Assembly: GCF_000160135.1 (NCBI RefSeq)
Contig: NZ_GG729936.1
Coordinates: 26,044 to 90,043 of the forward strand
Origin: Oribacterium sp. oral taxon 078 str. F0262
GTDB taxonomy: Bacteria > Bacillota > Clostridia > Lachnospirales > Lachnospiraceae
DNA: 64,000 bases
Reading direction: 5' to 3'
Shown: positions 60,871-64,000 of the stretch, one piece after another
How the letters are laid out: every line of letters starts with the position of its first letter
How positions within the stretch are numbered: the first letter of the stretch is position 1
Made by a program: the position numbers and the translations under genes
The notes under the pieces: generated by a model
Told to the model about the DNA's origin: nothing
The model's input: the letters and a program-made list of their open reading frames with translations, nothing else
Databases searched by the model: none

Positions 60871-61913
60871 ATTTCCACCTCCCTGCTGTTGGAGATCCTC
60901 ACCTGAATCAGGGAAATCACCGCCAGGATGAGGAAGAAAAGCACCGCCTTCGCCTGCGCCACCGCATAGCTGTTCTTCGCGATCGCGGTATTATAGATAT
61001 TTAAAGCGAGCATCTGCGTGCCGTTTGAGAGATAGGCCCCCATAAAATTCGGGACCGATCCCGCACCGTTCGTCAAAGCCATGTTCACATCAAACTGCTT
61101 GAAGGCCGCGGTCAGCGTGAGGAAGGTACAGATCGTGATCGTAGACGCGATCATCGGAAGCTTCACCTTGAAAAGCGTCTCCACCGCGTTCGCGCCGTCG
61201 ATCTGCGCGGCCTCCAGGACATCTCCCGGAATCTGCGTGAGCCCGGTCACATAGATCAGCATGATATAGCCCGCGCTCTGCCAAAGATAGGCCACGATGA
61301 TCGCCGCCATGGCCCCGTTTGTCTTCGCGAGGAGAGAGACGCCGCCGGTGAATTTGATGAAGACATTGTTGAAGACAAACTGCCAGATATAGCCGAGCAC
61401 GATGCCTCCGATCAGGTTCGGAAGAAAGTACGCGGCCCGGAAGAAGCCGATGCCCCTCAGCTTCTGAGAGCAGAGAAGGGCGAGCAGAAAGCCGATCAGA
61501 TTGACCAAAATCACATTCAGAAGCACAAAGAGGAAGGTGATCATAACCGACCAGAGGAAGGCCGGATCCCGGAACATGCTCTGATAGTTCGAAAATCCCA
61601 CGAACTTCTTAAATCCGATCCCGGTCCAGTCCGTAAAGGAATAGCCGATCCCGAGGATCAGAGGGATGATCACCGTCACAAAGAAGGTAAAAAGAAGCGG
61701 AAAGAGAAAGATAAAATAGACGATCCTCCGGTGATGCCTCTGGCTGGGAAAGGAATAAAGCCCGAGGAGGGAGATGAGTATCCCCGCCGTCAGCATGGCT
61801 CCTCTCCCGCGAAAAGTGCTTCCCATGAAGTCCATGGCCAGCGAAGCCGCAAAAAGGAGGATTCCGAAAAGGATCAGAACTCCCGAAGGCACTCCGGATC
61901 TTGCTGATTTCAT
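60867..61913 (-). CDS. Maltose-type ABC transporter permease MalF-like
   Basis: A 348-residue permease. Extra hydrophobic helices precede the MalF core; later it shows QIPGDVLEAAQIDGANAVETLFKVKLP, the EAA loop. It follows the binding-protein gene after 92 bases. The ATG follows AAGGGGG. No ATPase gene is linked, so a global MsmK-type ATPase probably energises it. Confidence 0.92.
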   Translation of the reverse strand: MKSARSGVPSGVLILFGILLFAASLAMDFMGSTFRGRGAMLTAGILISLLGLYSFPSQRHHRRIVYFIFLFPLLFTFFVTVIIPLILGIGYSFTDWTGIGFKKFVGFSNYQSMFRDPAFLWSVMITFLFVLLNVILVNLIGFLLALLCSQKLRGIGFFRAAYFLPNLIGGIVLGYIWQFVFNNVFIKFTGGVSLLAKTNGAMAAIIVAYLWQSAGYIMLIYVTGLTQIPGDVLEAAQIDGANAVETLFKVKLPMIASTITICTFLTLTAAFKQFDVNMALTNGAGSVPNFMGAYLSNGTQMLALNIYNTAIAKNSYAVAQAKAVLFFLILAVISLIQVRISNSREVEM

Positions 61914-61961
61914 ACATAACCCCCTTACGGAAAAGTGAGAAAAAGGAGCGGACAGAGGAAG

Positions 61962-61987
61962 GGAGGAGCGGCAGAAGCCGCCCCTCC
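61962..61987 (-). promoter_or_regulatory. Hairpin between the binding protein and permease genes
   Basis: GGAGG-A-GCGGC/GCCGC-C-CCTCC (61962-61972 with 61977-61987), AGAA loop, no U-tract. It may protect the 5' transcript segment from exonucleases, giving more binding protein than permease, as known for malE-malF in E. coli. Confidence 0.5.
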
Positions 61988-62005
61988 TCCACAGCTTTCT
62001 GCTCC

Positions 62006-63379
62006 TCAGGAAGCGTAATACTGCGCACAGACCTGCGACATGGTATCGGTAAAGGCCTTGGCATCCTTGATATTCCCCTGCGCATAGTCCTGATAGACTA
62101 CGCCGAGCGCATTCTGCGCAATGCCGTCCTTATTTCCGAGCCAGTGCCAGCCGGAGGTCTTCTCCGCCTTCTGGTAGTCCACGATGGTCTGGGCAAACGG
62201 ATCCTCCGCGACGAAGCTGCAGGACTTGAACGGGCTGATGAAGCCGGCCTTATTCACGAGGATGTCCTGTCCCTTCTCCCCTGCGACCCAGTTTAAGAAC
62301 TTCTTCGCCTCTTCGGCATTGTCATTCTTGAATACAGACCACCAGGAGGGAGAATTCGTGAGGATGGTATCCTGCCCTTCCTCAAAGGCATAGGGGATCA
62401 TTCCCACCTTGAACTTCCCGGCCTTCTCATAGGCGTCCTTATCGTCCGTCGTCATCGTCGCCCCGATCCAGGAGCCCTGCGTCACGAACGCGTACTTTCC
62501 GGAGGAGAAGTTCAGAATCTGCTGATCATAGGTCCCGGAAACAAGGAGATTCGGATCGGAATACTTATTGAAAAGCCCCACCATCTCCGCATACTTCTCG
62601 AAGCGATCGCTGTCGAGCTTTCCGCCGTCCTTCAGGAGATCAAAATACTTCGAGTCGTCTCTCTTCAGTCCCTCATCCTCATAGACGCCGAAGAGATGAT
62701 TCCCCGTAGACCAGTAGAGATTCGTCGCCTCCGCGCAGTAGCCGATGACGGCATCCAGGCCGAGCTCCGACTTCTTCGAATCCAGAGTCTCAAAGGCCTT
62801 CTTCATGGACTCCGGCCCGGTGATGCTCTTCGGATCGATGCCGGCCTTCTCCAGGATGTCCGCATTATAGGCAAGGCCGATCGCCTCCACCGTGTAGGGG
62901 AAGCCGTAGATCTTCCCGTCCTTATACTTATAAGCGGCATCTGTATCCGAAACCCAGGGCTGATCGCTCAGATCCTCCAAAAGGTCCTGTCCGCACCAAT
63001 TCTCAAAGTCCGGATCGGCACCGTTTACAAAGATATCCGGCATGTTTCCGGCCTGATAATAGCCCTTCAGGGTTCCCTGAATATTGATGCCGCCTCCCAT
63101 GGACTCGATATTGACCTTTACTCCGGTCTCCTCCTCGTACTTTGCGGCGAGCTCCTTCAGCGCGGCGTCAACCTCGATCTTTCCGTTTACAAGGCGAAGC
63201 TCCTTGCCTCCCTTTCCATCGGCCTTGCTCTCCTTGCCGTCCGCCTTGCTCTCGCCTGCGGACTCATCCGTCTTTGCCGCGCTGCTTCCCGCGGAATCGC
63301 TCTGAGAAGAGCCGCAGGCAGCCAATGCGGAAGCCGCCATAAGGGCAGCCAGGGCGATGGACAGTGATCTTTTTTTCAT
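62006..63379 (-). CDS. Maltose/oligosaccharide-binding lipoprotein (MalE-like)
   Basis: A 457-residue extracellular solute-binding protein of family 1. The signal MKKRSLSIALAALMAASALAAC has the lipobox LAAC. A Ser/Asp/Lys linker leads to the binding domain with KEEL-type strands (LAAKYEEETGVKVNIE), FPYTVEAIGLAYNADIL and SPSWWSVFKNDNAEEAKKFL. The start at 63379 follows GGAGGGAAGG. It is the first gene of the mal operon. The substrate may be maltodextrins or another oligosaccharide; the GH13 genes favour the first. Confidence 0.93.
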   Translation of the reverse strand: MKKRSLSIALAALMAASALAACGSSQSDSAGSSAAKTDESAGESKADGKESKADGKGGKELRLVNGKIEVDAALKELAAKYEEETGVKVNIESMGGGINIQGTLKGYYQAGNMPDIFVNGADPDFENWCGQDLLEDLSDQPWVSDTDAAYKYKDGKIYGFPYTVEAIGLAYNADILEKAGIDPKSITGPESMKKAFETLDSKKSELGLDAVIGYCAEATNLYWSTGNHLFGVYEDEGLKRDDSKYFDLLKDGGKLDSDRFEKYAEMVGLFNKYSDPNLLVSGTYDQQILNFSSGKYAFVTQGSWIGATMTTDDKDAYEKAGKFKVGMIPYAFEEGQDTILTNSPSWWSVFKNDNAEEAKKFLNWVAGEKGQDILVNKAGFISPFKSCSFVAEDPFAQTIVDYQKAEKTSGWHWLGNKDGIAQNALGVVYQDYAQGNIKDAKAFTDTMSQVCAQYYAS

Positions 63380-63446
63380 AGTACCTTCCCTCCAAAAATA
63401 TACTTTCAACCCCTGTTTCCAAGCCGAAATCATCGGCGATGTCTCA

Positions 63447-63475
63447 ATAATAGCAGTGAGATCGGTCTTTTGCAA
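63447..63475 (-). promoter_or_regulatory. Promoter of the mal operon
   Basis: TTGCAA (63470-63475) and TATTAT (63447-63452) with 17-base spacing. No copy of the 59742 palindrome is visible nearby, though a GTGTT-TGCC-AACAC dyad (63532-63545) is. The stretch 63480-63700 has no gene. Confidence 0.7.
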
Positions 63476-63699
63476 GTACAATTTCTACATTTCACACAGT
63501 AAATCTAAATTAAAAGCTTTATTTTTTCAAAGTGTTTGCCAACACCTGCATAAGATTAAAGACGAAGCTCATAGAAAAGGAGAGAAGGACCCGGCTTGGC
63601 AGACAGATGTCTTCGCAGATGTCAGGCACTGAACGTTTTCAGAGCCCGGGGAGACAGAGCCTTCCTGAACGGAGAAAGGGAGAGTGCGGCTGACAGACA

Positions 63700-63751
63700 G
63701 CAAAACGGGCCGAAGGACAGATTCTTCCGAATCTGCCCTTCGGCCCGTTTC
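63700..63751 (-). terminator. Long-stem terminator of the rRNA-tRNA transcript
   Basis: A 22-bp stem with one mismatch (63704-63725 with 63730-63751), TTCC loop, followed by TTTTGC on the minus strand, 47 bases after tRNA-Asp. Confidence 0.85.
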
Positions 63752-63798
63752 ACAAAAGAAGGTTTTGCAAGAAAACAAGTAAGTTGGCATCTCCTGCA

Positions 63799-63872
63799 CG
63801 ACCCGGATCGGAATCGAACCGACGACCTCCGCCGTGACAGGGCGGCGCTCTAACCATCTGAGCCACCGGGCC
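63799..63872 (-). tRNA. tRNA-Asp (anticodon GTC)
   Basis: Acceptor GGCCCGG with CCGGGTC (one G-U), anticodon loop CTGTCAC within CCGCC/GGCGG, and T-arm TCGGTTCGATTCCGA. Discriminator G; no encoded CCA. It lies about 75 bases after the 23S 3' end. Confidence 0.95.
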
Positions 63873-63947
63873 ATTCACAGTCCCCTGTGAAGGCTCGTGC
63901 CTTCAAAACCGCAGATTGCAATCCGTTTTGACATCTCTCCGACTATG

Positions 63948-64000
63948 GATAAGCCCTCGACCGATTAGTAGCTGTCAGCTGCATGCTTTGCAGCACTTCC
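63948..64000 (-). rRNA. rrl: 23S ribosomal RNA, 3' end (partial)
   Basis: The minus strand reads AGCTACTAATCGGTCGAGGG near the end, the conserved 3' terminus of bacterial 23S rRNA. The exact 3' end is estimated. No 5S gene is present between here and the terminator at 63700-63751. Confidence 0.85.

Noticed and set aside
63596..63853. Short ORFs near the tRNA-Asp
   Set aside because: They overlap the rRNA terminator and tRNA.
63873..63947. 5S rRNA between 23S and tRNA-Asp
   Set aside because: The gap is about 75 bases and has no 5S-like sequence.

Overview
The window looks like chromosome of a GC-rich anaerobic Firmicute, most likely a Lachnospiraceae-type Clostridium relative (inference from gene content; no 16S rRNA is present to confirm). 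Supporting genes are a one-piece pyruvate:ferredoxin oxidoreductase, the pta-ackA acetate pathway, a rubredoxin plus flavodiiron protein pair, a DarA-type cyclic-di-AMP receptor, a VanW-family wall protein, Gram-positive lipoproteins and an HtrA-type surface protease. Nearly everything is on the minus strand. Only a tRNA-Leu, a small HMA-like gene, an amidohydrolase and one lipoprotein gene are on the plus strand. Many long plus-strand ORFs are antisense shadows caused by the codon usage.

Layout. 1-6.5 kb: the 5' part of alaS, a small membrane protein and a branched-chain amino acid ABC operon (binding protein, then an intercistronic terminator, then livHMGF), driven by a consensus promoter. 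6.6-9.6 kb: der-plsY-gpsA, ribosome assembly and phospholipid precursor genes. 9.9-15.7 kb: nifJ and a VanW protein. 15.8-21.7 kb: leuS, uvrC and a DUF4015-type glycosidase-like lipoprotein. 21.9-26.5 kb: flavodiiron protein and rubredoxin, rpmF, and darA-pta-ackA. 26.5-26.9 kb: two 86-bp GC-rich direct repeats. 26.9-32.8 kb: tmcAL, a YycJ-type hydrolase, coaE, a small unknown, polA and an anti-sigma-like membrane protein. 32.8-43.4 kb: tRNA-Leu(CAA), upp, two further genes, topB, galM, a three-gene ABC exporter and a NUDIX hydrolase.

43.4-44.15 kb is gene-free and repeat-rich. It holds two 126-bp copies of an unknown element, a decayed third copy, a 19-bp-stem hairpin and five tandem 13-bp repeats immediately upstream of a stand-alone HMA-like gene; this is the most unusual stretch. 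It is followed by a minimal UvrD-like helicase, an rpoA that sits outside any ribosomal-protein operon, an XRE regulator and a tRNA-Leu(CAG)/tRNA-Thr(GGT) pair. 47.8-55 kb: an Orn/Lys/Arg decarboxylase with an HxlR regulator, a divergent amidohydrolase, an M3 peptidase, a lipoprotein and HtrA. 55-63.4 kb: a malto-oligosaccharide uptake and hydrolysis cluster (malEFG, LacI-type regulator, two GH13 glucosidases). The window ends with tRNA-Asp and the 3' end of a 23S rRNA gene, with no 5S gene between them.

Functionally the window combines central fermentation (pyruvate to acetyl-CoA to acetate and ATP), oxygen or NO detoxification, amino acid and maltodextrin import, and housekeeping replication, repair and translation. 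No CRISPR array, phage or intact insertion sequence was seen.
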